A DNA stretch of 64,000 bases from Methylophilaceae bacterium (GTDB lineage Bacteria > Pseudomonadota > Gammaproteobacteria > Burkholderiales > Methylophilaceae), in the NCBI GenBank assembly GCA_905339275.1, contig CAJPFK010000001.1, forward strand, positions 186,001-250,000, written 5' to 3'. The position numbers were made by a program, and so were the translations under genes. This document shows positions 54,163-63,340 of the stretch, one piece after another (the stretch's first letter is position 1; every line of letters starts with the position of its first letter). The notes below the pieces were generated by a model that was not told the DNA's origin, did no database searches, and worked only from the letters and a program-made list of their open reading frames with translations.

Positions 54163-55878
54163 ATGAAGTTTGATGCACGTGAGCTGGTACATGGCCAGAT
54201 CATAGAGTCTGACGTGTGTGTCATTGGTGCAGGACCTGCCGGCACTACACTATCAAGAGAGTTTCTAGGGTCCGATTTCCGGGTTAATCTGTTGGAAAGT
54301 GGCGGTGAAAAATACGATCACCAAGTGCACCAGCTCAGTGAGGGAACATTAAGCGGCGAACTTTATGAACCGCTGGAGTCCACCTACTTGCGTCGTATCG
54401 GCGGAACAGCGAACAACTGGATTCTGCAGATGACGGACGACCAGTACGGTTACCGTTATACGCCAATGGAAGAAATCGATTTCGAACCACGCGAGGGTTT
54501 GCCGTACAGCGGCTGGCCGATTCGTAAGGCAGATATTGATCCTTACTATGCCAGAGTCCAGAGAATCTGTGATATCGGACCATATAAGTATTCGGCTGAA
54601 TATTGGTTGAATGGCGGGTGTAAACTGATTCCCTTGCCTGCCGACAAGGCTTACAACAGCGTTTTCCTGTTTGGGCCTACACGTAAATTCACGAAAGACT
54701 TCCCCGGGCAAATCGCCGCTTCTTCAAACGTCCATATTTATTCACATGCGACCGTAGTTGAACTCATCTGCGGTGAAGATGGTACAACTGTCGAAAAGGC
54801 GCTCGTACGAACATTTGATGGCAAGGAAATTTTTTTCACGGCAAAGCAATTTATCATTTCTGCCAATGCGCTCCAGACCCCGCGTCTTCTCCTGAACTCC
54901 AGGCGTCATCATCCGAACGGAATCGGAAATCAGTTCGATAATGTTGGTCGCTATTACATGGACCATAATCTGGTCCCAAGCGGCAACTTCATTCCGCATG
55001 ATCCTAAGCTTATTAATGAGCTGGGTTTTTATGACATGCAGGGTGTCGCCGGCAGTTCCGTACTCGGCAAGGTGGTGCTCTCGCCACACGCCATGCGTAC
55101 AGAGGGTTTGCGAAATTTTGCCGTTATGTTGTTCCCCATGCCATGGAGTCAGGCTGATCTTGATGCCATGAACAGCGTTGCAGCGCTCAAGTTTCATTTC
55201 ACTTTCAATTACAAGCATTTGCCTAAAAACCTCGGTACGCATCTCTTCAATATTTACCGAGGCAAACATCGACTATTCCGGGCAGTTTATGAGTGGATGC
55301 GCTATGGGGTCCCCGTGTTGATCGGGTTGGGCCGAGGCGGGTGGTCTCGACTCACGAATAATGAGAAAAAGTATGGCCGGTTGGAACTCCTGGCCTTGAT
55401 TGAACAATCGCCGCACCCGGATAACCGGGTGACCTTGACCGACGAACTCGATGCATTGGGCTGCCCACGTATCAAGGTTCACTACACATGGTCTGAAGAT
55501 GATTTGAAAAGTATTTCACGTGCCCAGGAAATCATGGGGGAGGCTTTTTGCGCTTCAGGATTAGGAAGCTACGAGCCACCAGCATTACCTATCGATTCCA
55601 TCAGGAAGTTGACGGGTACGCACCACATGATGGGAACCGCCAGAATGAGCGATGATCCCCGCTACGGTGTTGTTGACCGTGATTGCAGGGTGCATGGTAT
55701 GCAGAACCTCTATATTGCCGGTAGCGCAACTTTTAGCACCGGGAGTTATGCGAATCCGACACTGACTAACCTCGCATTGTCGGTGCGTGTAGCGGATAAG
55801 GTGAAAGAGGTGCTTCGGCCGCGTTTTAATAATGATGACGAAGCAATTAAGGATTCGGCTATTACGGCAGCTATTTAG
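54163..55878 (+). CDS. GMC-type FAD-dependent oxidoreductase
   Basis: The 571-aa flavoprotein begins with a dinucleotide-binding fold (VCVIGAGPAGTTLSREFL, about 18-36) and has GGTANNW near 80. It ends with the GMC_oxred_C domain (HHMMGTARMSDDPRYGVVD and the terminal GSYANPTLTNLALSVRVAD, with the active-site His-Asn pair type). The family oxidises alcohols or sugars; the substrate is unknown. It is a single gene with a strong GGGGAGAGAAGGGG before the ATG, surrounded by A+T-rich DNA and beside an integrase scar, so it may have arrived by transfer. Confidence 0.85.
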   Translation: MKFDARELVHGQIIESDVCVIGAGPAGTTLSREFLGSDFRVNLLESGGEKYDHQVHQLSEGTLSGELYEPLESTYLRRIGGTANNWILQMTDDQYGYRYTPMEEIDFEPREGLPYSGWPIRKADIDPYYARVQRICDIGPYKYSAEYWLNGGCKLIPLPADKAYNSVFLFGPTRKFTKDFPGQIAASSNVHIYSHATVVELICGEDGTTVEKALVRTFDGKEIFFTAKQFIISANALQTPRLLLNSRRHHPNGIGNQFDNVGRYYMDHNLVPSGNFIPHDPKLINELGFYDMQGVAGSSVLGKVVLSPHAMRTEGLRNFAVMLFPMPWSQADLDAMNSVAALKFHFTFNYKHLPKNLGTHLFNIYRGKHRLFRAVYEWMRYGVPVLIGLGRGGWSRLTNNEKKYGRLELLALIEQSPHPDNRVTLTDELDALGCPRIKVHYTWSEDDLKSISRAQEIMGEAFCASGLGSYEPPALPIDSIRKLTGTHHMMGTARMSDDPRYGVVDRDCRVHGMQNLYIAGSATFSTGSYANPTLTNLALSVRVADKVKEVLRPRFNNDDEAIKDSAITAAI

Positions 55879-55919
55879 GCTCCAAAAAAGAGGTGGATCA
55901 AACTATCTTTGTTATTGCT

Positions 55920-56462
55920 TTACTGTTGTTTCAACGTAACCCGTTCCACTTCCACGCTGTTCTCGCCGTCGCTTAACCAGACTTGGCCATCCTGAATGGT
56001 GCATTGCAGGGTCATTGTGCGCTGGGCCAGTCTGGCCAGCGCTTGCGTAGTTTCCAGCGGCAGGCTGACAATGGTCAGGTTCTTCTGCCGCTGGAACTGC
56101 GCGTTATGTTGCGCGAACCACATTTCGGCGGCGCGTCCGCCATAGCAATACACCACGACGCTGCTCGCGCGGCCGCATGCCTTGCGTATCAGTTTCTCAT
56201 CGGGAATGCCGACATCGATCCATAGCTCAATCGATCCGGTGAGATCTTTCTGCCACAAATCGGCTTCGTCATCGTCTGTCATGCCCTGGGCGAATTCCAG
56301 GTGCTCGTGCGCGTGCAGGGCAAACGCCAGCAAGCGCACCATCATGCGTTCATCGGTTTCAGATGGATGCTGTGCCAGGGTGAGCGAGTGGTCCTGATAG
56401 TAATGGCGCTCCATATCCGCGATTTGCAGATTGGCCTTGAATACGGTTGCTTTAATTGCCAT
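55920..56462 (-). CDS. yaeQ: YaeQ family protein
   Basis: The 180-aa protein has the full YaeQ pattern: MAIKATVFKANLQIADMERHYY at the N-terminus (residues 1-22), ETDERMMVRLLAFALHA, and GIPDEKLIRKACGRASSVVVYCYGG in the middle, a PD-(D/E)XK-like fold. YaeQ was described as a suppressor of rfaH defects, but its biochemical role is not settled. A single gene, normal length. Confidence 0.92.
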   Translation of the reverse strand: MAIKATVFKANLQIADMERHYYQDHSLTLAQHPSETDERMMVRLLAFALHAHEHLEFAQGMTDDDEADLWQKDLTGSIELWIDVGIPDEKLIRKACGRASSVVVYCYGGRAAEMWFAQHNAQFQRQKNLTIVSLPLETTQALARLAQRTMTLQCTIQDGQVWLSDGENSVEVERVTLKQQ

Positions 56463-56628
56463 GGGTTTCCTTAGTCATGGCGGGATTGTACGCGAATGCC
56501 TGAGTCAGGGCTTATCTGGCAGTGGTGCGAGTGCTTGTCTTTATTTTCGGATAATCTATATGGGCAGGGCGGGCCTTGCACGCTAAATCGGCTGCCGATG
56601 GGAATCCGGGCTGGTTCTCATCAACTAA

Positions 56629-56655
56629 AAAGGGCCGGCATGATGCCGGCCCTTT
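56629..56655. terminator. hairpin terminator
   Basis: A 12-bp perfect stem (AAAGGGCCGGCA / TGCCGGCCCTTT) with a 3-nt loop. It follows the stop of the minus-strand 56684-56908 gene and has a T-rich end on that strand (plus-strand A run 56627-56631). Confidence 0.8.
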
Positions 56656-56683
56656 GCAATGATGGATTGATTTGAAGGGAGTC

Positions 56684-56908
56684 TCAGCCTGCTTTTGTAG
56701 CGGTCTTGAGCAGTTTCAGTTTCCTTGATTCGCGCCATTCCGCGATTCTGTGACGACGTACCAGTACCGAGATGATCATCATGGCCCAGGCAAGGGCCAC
56801 AAGATGGGCAAGGCCTGCATAGATGCTCACAATCATGAGTTGTGGCAGGGCCGTGGTCAGCATCAATGGCAAAAGCGCCAGTAATAATCCAAGCAGTATG
56901 AGTAGCAT
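56684..56908 (-). CDS. small membrane protein, 74 aa, unknown
   Basis: Two hydrophobic helices (about 1-27 and 28-52) are followed by a basic tail (RRHRIAEWRESRKLKLLKTATKAG). No motif is recognised. The ribosome-binding site GAAAGGAACACT precedes the ATG and a clear terminator follows at 56629, which support a real gene. Confidence 0.6.
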   Translation of the reverse strand: MLLILLGLLLALLPLMLTTALPQLMIVSIYAGLAHLVALAWAMMIISVLVRRHRIAEWRESRKLKLLKTATKAG

Positions 56909-57031
56909 AGTGTTCCTTTCAATTCGCCATTATAGCAAAATCGATATAGCTGATTAAGCATATATCGTGCCATAAATTTGTTTCGCAGGAATGACAACGC
57001 TCCATGTGGCAAGGTTCCCGCAACAGCACGC

Positions 57032-58048
57032 TTAGCATGAAGCAGTACAGAGCCTTGTGTTTTGTTCCAGTGCATTTGCCGCTTCGCTGTCCAGCCTGCT
57101 GAGCAGCATGCGTATGCGTTCGGTTTCCGCCTGATTCCCCTGCTCTGCGGCAATGACGCCCAACTGGTAGTAGGCGCCTGCATGGTCCTGGTTGAGCTGA
57201 GTTGCTTTCTTCAGGTCTTTGACTGCTTCGGATACATTTTTACGGTGATATTCAGTCACGCCAAGGTAATACCACGCTTCAGAGTTCAGCGGTTCATGCT
57301 CGACCCAGGCCATTGCTATCGGTGCAAGTTCTTCCCATTTTTCAGCCTGGTAGGGCAGTACAACCCGCATGAAGAACGGACGTTTCTCTTCAGGAGCATC
57401 CCAGAAAGGCAGCGCTGTCTGCCTGGTGCTCGATATGTCTTCCTGGGCGAGCAATTGTTTTACCCACTCAACCGGCAGGTTGTAGAAGTAAGCATTGCGC
57501 CCCGGGCTCTTGAAGGTCGTGATACCGATCAGTTTGCCGCTTTCGTTGAATAATGCGCCGCCGCTGGCGCCCATCCTGAAATCGGCGGTCGTGCGGATAA
57601 TCAGGCTGTCATCGAGCGGGTACAGGGCTTTCACATTGCCGTAAGTTGTCAGCGGCTTTCTCGCATTATTCGGGAAGCTGATGGAAAAGACCGGCTCTTC
57701 ATACTTCAATCTCCTTGCCTCGCCCAGCGCGACGGCCTTGAGCGGCAGGTCGACAAATTTCAGTATGCATAGATCATGCTGCCAGTCGGCCTTGAAGGCT
57801 ACCGGCGAAAAGCTCTGCCCGAGTTTGGTGACATGGACGCCGCGTGCGTTGGCGAGAACATGGCAATTGGTTGCAACATGGTTCTCGCTGACCACGACGC
57901 CAGACCCGATGCCATGATTGCCGTTTTGATCGGCGACATGCACCTTCAAGACGGAATTATTGAGTTCGAATGCTTTTTCATCACCGAAGGCTGTCGGCAA
58001 CGTCGTATTGCAAAGGCCGATCAATAGAAACAAAGAAATTCTGCGCAT
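57032..58048 (-). CDS. secreted trypsin-like serine protease with TPR tail
   Basis: A signal peptide (about 1-22) precedes a chymotrypsin-fold protease domain with a complete triad: His63 in ATNCHVLA, Asp92 in WQHDLCIL and Ser162 in GASGGALF. A C-terminal part (about 225-330) has tetratricopeptide-like repeats (AWYYLGVTEYHRKNVSEAVK, GAYYQLGVIAAEQGNQAET). There is no PDZ domain, unlike DegP. A periplasmic protease or processing role is inferred. It ends in two cysteines. Confidence 0.85.
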   Translation of the reverse strand: MRRISLFLLIGLCNTTLPTAFGDEKAFELNNSVLKVHVADQNGNHGIGSGVVVSENHVATNCHVLANARGVHVTKLGQSFSPVAFKADWQHDLCILKFVDLPLKAVALGEARRLKYEEPVFSISFPNNARKPLTTYGNVKALYPLDDSLIIRTTADFRMGASGGALFNESGKLIGITTFKSPGRNAYFYNLPVEWVKQLLAQEDISSTRQTALPFWDAPEEKRPFFMRVVLPYQAEKWEELAPIAMAWVEHEPLNSEAWYYLGVTEYHRKNVSEAVKDLKKATQLNQDHAGAYYQLGVIAAEQGNQAETERIRMLLSRLDSEAANALEQNTRLCTASC

Positions 58049-58136
58049 GAAAAACTCCCCCGGTTTAACTGCTCAGTTCATTAAATTCTAAGATGATATG
58101 GCTGGAATAAAGTTCTCGGAAGCGATGCCTGAAAAA

Positions 58137-58158
58137 AAGGCCAACTTGTGTTGGCCTT
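58137..58158 (-). terminator. rho-independent terminator
   Basis: A 9-bp stem AAGGCCAAC / GTTGGCCTT with loop TTGT, followed on the minus strand by a run of seven T (plus-strand A run 58132-58138). It ends the 58204-58449 lipoprotein gene. A second hairpin GCTGCC/GGCAGC lies at 58172-58191. Confidence 0.8.
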
Positions 58159-58203
58159 GTGCTTGCACCATGCTGCCGGGTAAACGGCAGCAGGTAATTA
58201 AGA

Positions 58204-58449
58204 CTATTTAATGTCTTCTGCCGGTGCTTCTTCAGTTGCTGGAGGTACCAGTTCATCGGGCGCCGGAACGTAGCCGCCAGGCTCTTGTGCTGCAGGTGCT
58301 TCTGGCGCGGCTTCAACAGCAGGTGCTTCATCCGTGCTGGATTCAACAGCAGGCGCTTCGTCTGCAGGAGCAGCTTCCTCTTTCTGACCGCAGCCGCTGA
58401 TTAAGGTTAACGCAAATAATGCTGCAAGTGTAGTTGACCAAAGTTTCAT
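58204..58449 (-). CDS. small Ala/Pro/Glu-rich lipoprotein
   Basis: The 81-aa product has a lipoprotein signal with lipobox LISGC (Cys20). The rest is low-complexity acidic sequence with degenerate repeats of the type DEAPAVE (about 28-50). It is likely an abundant short periplasmic lipoprotein without enzymatic function. It has its own terminator at 58137. Confidence 0.75.
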   Translation of the reverse strand: MKLWSTTLAALFALTLISGCGQKEEAAPADEAPAVESSTDEAPAVEAAPEAPAAQEPGGYVPAPDELVPPATEEAPAEDIK

Positions 58450-58624
58450 TGAATTCTCCCAGTTGTTGTAGTCGCGGGCGAGCGCCCAACTGTTTAATTC
58501 TACTGCAAACTTTTATGTTGTGCGAGGGTATGCACTAATATGGTACATAAACCATGACATCAAAAACGCTTATCAGTGGATTAATCGATCACAATAAGGT
58601 CAACTTATTAATCGCAGGATGGTC

Positions 58625-59242
58625 ATGAGTGTATACATGAGCACTCAAACATTACCTTTATTTCCGCTGAATGTCGTTGTTTTCCCGCAGGGGGTGCTGC
58701 CTTTACATATTTTCGAGGCGCGCTACCTGGATATGGTGAAGCAGTGCTACAGAACTGGCACGCCGTTTGGCGTGGTGGCCGTTCTTGAGGGAGCGGCATC
58801 GAGCGGCCTGCCCTTCGCCAGGATTGGTACCGCCGTGAGTATTGTGGAGTTTGACGTTCCCGACATCGGATTAATCAATATCCGTTGTCTTGGGCAGCAG
58901 CGTTTTCGCATCAATGCCGCCAGCCAGCAAAAAGACGGCCTTTGGGTCGGGCAAGTGGACATGATGGAAAACGATATTGCAATAGCTTTACCCGATGACC
59001 TGGCCAGAACCAGCGAGAACCTGCGGCAGGTCATCAATGCATTGTTGAAGCAGGGTATTTCGGAGCAGGCGCTGCCTGTCGCTAAACCCTACCAGTTCGA
59101 TGATTGCGCCTGGGTGGCCAATCGCTGGTGCGAGTTGCTTAATTTACCGCTCGAAGAAAAGCAGAGGTTGCTGGAACTGGATAGTGCCTTGCTGAGGCTG
59201 GAACTCATCCAGGACATGTTCATTGCAAATGAAGGCCGCTGA
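58625..59242 (+). CDS. Lon N-terminal (LON substrate-binding) domain protein
   Basis: The protein of about 205 aa consists of a stand-alone LON domain: LPLFPLNVVVFPQGVLPLHI at the start (residues about 9-28), then FEARYLDMVKQC, and the IRCLGQQRFRI strand in the middle. It lacks the AAA+ and protease parts of Lon, like other short peptidase S16 N-domain proteins of unknown role. ATG 58625 lies after CGCAGGA; ATGs at 58619 and 58637 are in frame. Confidence 0.88.
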   Translation: MSVYMSTQTLPLFPLNVVVFPQGVLPLHIFEARYLDMVKQCYRTGTPFGVVAVLEGAASSGLPFARIGTAVSIVEFDVPDIGLINIRCLGQQRFRINAASQQKDGLWVGQVDMMENDIAIALPDDLARTSENLRQVINALLKQGISEQALPVAKPYQFDDCAWVANRWCELLNLPLEEKQRLLELDSALLRLELIQDMFIANEGR

Positions 59243-59265
59243 CCGGGCCTGGCCGAGGGGCAGGT

Positions 59266-59616
59266 TTATTTTGGGCGGTCGAACGGATTAGCATTTTCGT
59301 CGTTATCGCGCTCATGGAAATCCGGTGAATAGTAGGGGTCGGCAATATATGCCGGACCTTTCATGACCATGACGATAAACGCGCCGATGCCGGCCAGGAC
59401 TATCATGGTCCAGAAGAAGACCACAAAACCGATGACCATCAGCGTCAGTTTGTCCTGCCAGAAGTTGACAATGATGCCTGCCCACCATAATAGTGCCAGA
59501 AAAGCGGCGGGAATCAGTGTTCCCAGCAGTGCGATAAGCGGCAGCTTCTTGAGCAGCAGCCACTCCAGCCCGCTAGGCGAGCGTCTGAAGCCGGGGAGTT
59601 TTCTGAAATAATCCAT
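59266..59616 (-). CDS. membrane protein, 116 aa, unknown
   Basis: Two transmembrane helices (about 26-50 and 58-85) lie between a basic N-terminus and a polar tail ending DNDENANPFDRPK. No motif is recognised. The frame is intact from a standard ATG, and the hydrophobic pattern is convincing. The gene lies convergent to the Lon-domain gene. Confidence 0.65.
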   Translation of the reverse strand: MDYFRKLPGFRRSPSGLEWLLLKKLPLIALLGTLIPAAFLALLWWAGIIVNFWQDKLTLMVIGFVVFFWTMIVLAGIGAFIVMVMKGPAYIADPYYSPDFHERDNDENANPFDRPK

Positions 59617-59706
59617 TATCCAATAGAATAGGCGCTAATAATCATTAAGATCAGGTCCCGGTTCCGGAGTTCTGTATCCGGCAGAGAATTTAAAGGTGAA
59701 TATGGC

Positions 59707-61014
59707 ATGAGTTCCATTCCGCAGCAAGCACGAGATCAGGCGCAACGCCTGCTGGATTTCGTGGATAACAGCCCCAGCCCGTGGCATGCGGTCGCAAGTA
59801 TCGAATCCACCCTGCTGGCGCATGGGTTTGCCAGGCTTGAGGAAGATGAGCCCTGGCGCCTTTCGCCGGGCAATGCCTATTATGTCTGCAGGGATGCATC
59901 GTCGATCATTGCGTTCAGGGTAGGAGCTGAGGCTCAGGCTGGAATGGGTTTCACGATAGTGGGTGCTCACACAGATTCACCCGGCTTGCGCCTTAAGCCC
60001 AACACGGCTTTCTCGAGCGACGGCTTGGCGAGACTGGGGGTGGAGGTTTATGGCGGGCCGATTCTGGCGACGTTCGCCGATCGTGATCTCAGTCTGGCAG
60101 GCCGTGTCAATCTGCGCACGGACGAGGGTTTCGAGTCGCGTCTTGTCCGCTTCGATCAAGCACTCGCCAGATTGCCCAACCTTGCCATCCACATGAATCG
60201 TGAGGTGAATGAGCAAGGCCTGAAGCTGCACAAACAGAATGAGTTGCCGTTGATATTGACGTTTGCCGACAATGCCGGGGATGCGGTTGCAGCGTTCAAA
60301 GGGCTGCTGGCAGACAGGCTGGGCGTGGATGCCGGCCGGATTCTGAATTGGGAATTGAATGCCTATGACACCCAGAAAGGCACATTCTGGGGAGCGCATC
60401 AGGAATTCATTGCAGACAGCCAGTTGGACAATCTCGCCTCATGCCATGCGGCAATTACGGCACTGGTGGAAACGCACGAACCGCGTTTGACGGCCATGTG
60501 CGCACTTTTCGATCATGAGGAGGTCGGCAGCGAGAGCACCGCAGGTGCCGGCGGCAGCTTTATTGCGGATGTCATTGCGCGGATTGCGCTCAGCCTTGGT
60601 TGGGGCCAGGAGTCGCAGCTAACGGCATTGGCCAGGAGCTTTTTCATCAGCGCCGATATGGCGCATGCCTACCACCCGAATTTCCCGAATGCTTATGAGC
60701 CTGCGCATAAAGTCATGGTCAATGCGGGGCCGGTCATCAAGATCAACGCCAACCAACGTTACAGTTCCAATGCGGATACCGCAGCCCGCTTCATGATGCT
60801 CTGCGAGAAGGCCGGGGTGCCGTATCAGCAATATGCGCATCGTACCGATCTCGGGTGCGGCAGTACCATCGGGCCGATCATCGCTTCCAGTCTCGGTATT
60901 TCCAGCGTCGACGTCGGTTGTCCGATGTGGGCCATGCACAGCATCCGCGAGAGTGCCGGCGTGCTCGATCATCAGGCGATGATTGCAGTCCTCAGGCAGG
61001 CTTTTGCCGGGTAG
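59707..61014 (+). CDS. M18 family aminopeptidase (ApeB-like)
   Basis: The 435-aa metalloaminopeptidase has the zinc and catalytic residues of family M18: GAHTDSPGLRLKPN (His and Asp, near 79-92), DHEEVGSEST (Glu/Asp near 275-284) and the C-terminal MAHAYHPNFPNAYEP plus HRTDLGCGSTIGP blocks. It removes N-terminal residues, often acidic ones, in the cytoplasm. The DUF2007 gene follows with 5 bp between. Confidence 0.93.
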   Translation: MSSIPQQARDQAQRLLDFVDNSPSPWHAVASIESTLLAHGFARLEEDEPWRLSPGNAYYVCRDASSIIAFRVGAEAQAGMGFTIVGAHTDSPGLRLKPNTAFSSDGLARLGVEVYGGPILATFADRDLSLAGRVNLRTDEGFESRLVRFDQALARLPNLAIHMNREVNEQGLKLHKQNELPLILTFADNAGDAVAAFKGLLADRLGVDAGRILNWELNAYDTQKGTFWGAHQEFIADSQLDNLASCHAAITALVETHEPRLTAMCALFDHEEVGSESTAGAGGSFIADVIARIALSLGWGQESQLTALARSFFISADMAHAYHPNFPNAYEPAHKVMVNAGPVIKINANQRYSSNADTAARFMMLCEKAGVPYQQYAHRTDLGCGSTIGPIIASSLGISSVDVGCPMWAMHSIRESAGVLDHQAMIAVLRQAFAG

Positions 61015-61019
61015 TGGAT

Positions 61020-61244
61020 ATGCGCGCTGTCTATGAAGCGGAACATTCGCTGGATGCCAACCTGATTGCCAATATTCTCAGGCAGGCCGGGATAAGGGCG
61101 CATATTGCCGGGGAGTATCTGCAAGGCGCCGCCGGTGAGTTGCCAGCCTTCGGTTTGATCAGGGTGCTGGTGGATAACCAGGATGTAGAGCATGCCCGAT
61201 TACTGATCGATGAGTGGAATAGTGCAACGCCTTTAGCGGAGTAA
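61020..61244 (+). CDS. DUF2007-type putative signal-transducing protein
   Basis: The 74-aa protein has the ferredoxin-like pattern of the DUF2007 family: YEAEHSLDANLIANILRQAGI, then HIAGEYLQG, then IRVLVDNQDVEHARLLIDEW (about 4-66). Distant PII-like folds are known for this group, but the function is undefined. ATG 61020 or an in-frame GTG at 61014 that touches the pepM18 stop may start it; coupling with the peptidase gene is likely. Confidence 0.8.
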   Translation: MRAVYEAEHSLDANLIANILRQAGIRAHIAGEYLQGAAGELPAFGLIRVLVDNQDVEHARLLIDEWNSATPLAE

Positions 61245-61286
61245 GTGCCACGCAACCCTGTTATGCCGGCAGTAGCGGCTTCATTG

Positions 61287-61937
61287 CTATTTCGCCTGCA
61301 AAGCACGCCATCCCTTTTCACGCATGCAAATCAGGAAACCGCGGGTTGTTCTCAGTGTGGCGCTGTCCGGCCGGTGCTGTTCGCCCAATCGTGAGACGCA
61401 TTCATTGGTGTCCGTTTTCAGGGCATCCGGCCCCTTGCCGATCTTCCACCAGGAGCTGACCAGGAAGATGTCCATCGGGTCTTTCGGTGGTGCAGGTGGT
61501 TTTTCCGGTGGAGCAGACGGTGTGACGGTCCGGGTTGCCGGGCCAGGCTGGGGGGCATCCGGTGTTGCAAGCACTGCCACGGCAGAGCTTGCAGCCGGCA
61601 AAGCCGTATCCTGCGCCACGGGTGTTGCCGTGCTGACAGCCGCTTGCGCAGGATTCTCCAGGCTGCGGTTGTTATCGACAAAAGCGACAGCAATCAGCGG
61701 GTCCTCCTTGTCAAAATCCCTGACGATCCAGCCGCTGTCTTCCAGGCATTTTTCTATCAGTACGGCATCCTCATACCTCGCCTGACAATCCTTTTTGGCC
61801 AGTTGCAAATCAGCAACACCCGCTCCCCGTTTGTATGAAAACTCTCCGCAGCCGCTCAGTTGCAGGCTCATGAGGCTGATGGCGATAAAAATACAAGTTT
61901 TTGTTTTTGAATGAACTTCAATTGATTTCATGCGCAT
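61287..61937 (-). CDS. hypothetical lipoprotein
   Basis: The 216-aa product has a lipoprotein signal ending in QLSGC (Cys about 30), a short Cys-containing region (KKDCQARYEDAVLIEKCLED), and a long Ala/Pro-rich linker (about 95-150). The C-terminal domain also has two cysteines (TNECVSRLG and FLICMREKGW) that could form a disulfide. I do not recognise it. ATG 61937 is used because GGAGAGG lies 10 nt upstream; ATG 61931 is also possible. Confidence 0.65.
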   Translation of the reverse strand: MRMKSIEVHSKTKTCIFIAISLMSLQLSGCGEFSYKRGAGVADLQLAKKDCQARYEDAVLIEKCLEDSGWIVRDFDKEDPLIAVAFVDNNRSLENPAQAAVSTATPVAQDTALPAASSAVAVLATPDAPQPGPATRTVTPSAPPEKPPAPPKDPMDIFLVSSWWKIGKGPDALKTDTNECVSRLGEQHRPDSATLRTTRGFLICMREKGWRALQAK

Positions 61938-62145
61938 TTTCTGTAGGCCTCTCCAATTTGAATGCATCTGAAAATTAACACAGATTGCCTGGAAGTTTTG
62001 CGCCGCCTTCTACGCAATTTGACGTATTTAAGCCCCACTCCCCACTCGCTAATCTAGCAACACGAAAACAGTCGTGATGGTGTTTTTTGCAGTGCCTGCC
62101 AATTCCGGATTTTTGACATTGACGAGACTAAAAAGGGGTGTGGAT

Positions 62146-63288
62146 ATGAAATTTGAATTGAAAAAATCGGCGTTAACAGCCGTGGTTGCAGCGTTGGCAG
62201 CCATGTCGTCCTTATCGGCACAGGCTGCCGGAACCATTACCTTCGGTGACGATAAATATATCAGCGTGGGTTTTGGCATGCGCGGCAGTTACAGCTCGGT
62301 AGAGGATGCAGCAGCCAATGGCAGCCGTTCGAACGATTTCACGCTGGATAGCGCGCGTCTGTATGTTGCCGGTTCCCTCAACAAGTACATCAAGGGCATG
62401 TTCAACTCGGAAAAGTCCGGCGGTAACGATAGTTTCCAGATCATTGATGCTGTTGGTATTTTCGAGCTCTCGCCCGAATTCAGTATCTGGGCAGGCCGGT
62501 TCCTGTCCCCGAGCGATCGCGCCAATATGGCGGGCCCCTATTACTCCCTGGGCGGCGGCTACTGGGCGAATATCGCCTCGCGTTACGGCTGGAACGGTGG
62601 AACCATAGGCCGCGATGATGGCGTGGCGATTGTGGGCAATGCATTCGACGGCAAGTTTGCCTATTCCTTCGGTGCGTTCGAAGGCAACAAGATTTTCGAA
62701 TTCAGCGGTGTGGGTGACCAGTCGCAATCCAGCGCAGCAGCACAGGCGCTGGGCGCCGATGACAAGCTCATGTATGCAGGCCGCCTGCAGTATGACTTCT
62801 GGGATGCGGAGCCCGGTTATTACGGTACCGGTAACTATCTGGGCGCCAAGGATATCCTGGCCATCGGCATTGCGGCAAGACATAAAGGCGATGGCGCTAT
62901 CTCCCTGACAGAAAAAGGTGACTACACCTCATACAGCATTGATTTCCTGCTGGAGAAAAAAGGTGTGGGCCCCGGTGCGGTCTCGTTTGAAGCTGCTTAT
63001 TACGACTATGACACCGATGGCGTGTTCCTCAGCGAGGAAGGTAAAGCTTATTCCCTGGGTGCAGGTTATATCTTCAACGACAAAATGGGTTGGGGCCAGA
63101 TCCAGCCGTTTGTCCGCTATCAGAAATTTGATGCCGATTCGGATATTGAAACCAAACGGTTCGATCTGGGCGTGAGCTACATCATGGATGGCTACAACGC
63201 CCAAGTCAGCGGTACCTATTCAAAGCTTGATGTTACCAGCCAGTCGGATGTGGACAGCTTCATCGTGGCATTGCAGCTTCAATTCTAA
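62146..63288 (+). CDS. fmdC: outer-membrane porin, probable short-chain amide porin FmdC
   Basis: The 380-aa beta-barrel protein has a signal peptide (1-26, ending SAQA) and a long run of alternating short strands. It ends in the C-terminal Phe typical of outer-membrane barrels (ALQLQF). In Methylophilus methylotrophus the fmd cluster begins with FmdC, a porin for short amides and urea, followed by the formamidase FmdA. Here the same order is seen, with a 52-bp gap, so I infer the same role. ATG 62146 was chosen because of the signal peptide. Confidence 0.82.
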   Translation: MKFELKKSALTAVVAALAAMSSLSAQAAGTITFGDDKYISVGFGMRGSYSSVEDAAANGSRSNDFTLDSARLYVAGSLNKYIKGMFNSEKSGGNDSFQIIDAVGIFELSPEFSIWAGRFLSPSDRANMAGPYYSLGGGYWANIASRYGWNGGTIGRDDGVAIVGNAFDGKFAYSFGAFEGNKIFEFSGVGDQSQSSAAAQALGADDKLMYAGRLQYDFWDAEPGYYGTGNYLGAKDILAIGIAARHKGDGAISLTEKGDYTSYSIDFLLEKKGVGPGAVSFEAAYYDYDTDGVFLSEEGKAYSLGAGYIFNDKMGWGQIQPFVRYQKFDADSDIETKRFDLGVSYIMDGYNAQVSGTYSKLDVTSQSDVDSFIVALQLQF

Positions 63289-63340
63289 GATTGATGTGCA
63301 AGCTCAATATTTCATTGATTCAAATGCAGGAGGTATGTGA

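Noticed and set aside
61968..62145. Sigma-54 promoter for fmdC
   Set aside because: GG and GC pairs were found (for example near 61991 and 62079), but their spacing is 7-8 bp and not the required 10 bp.
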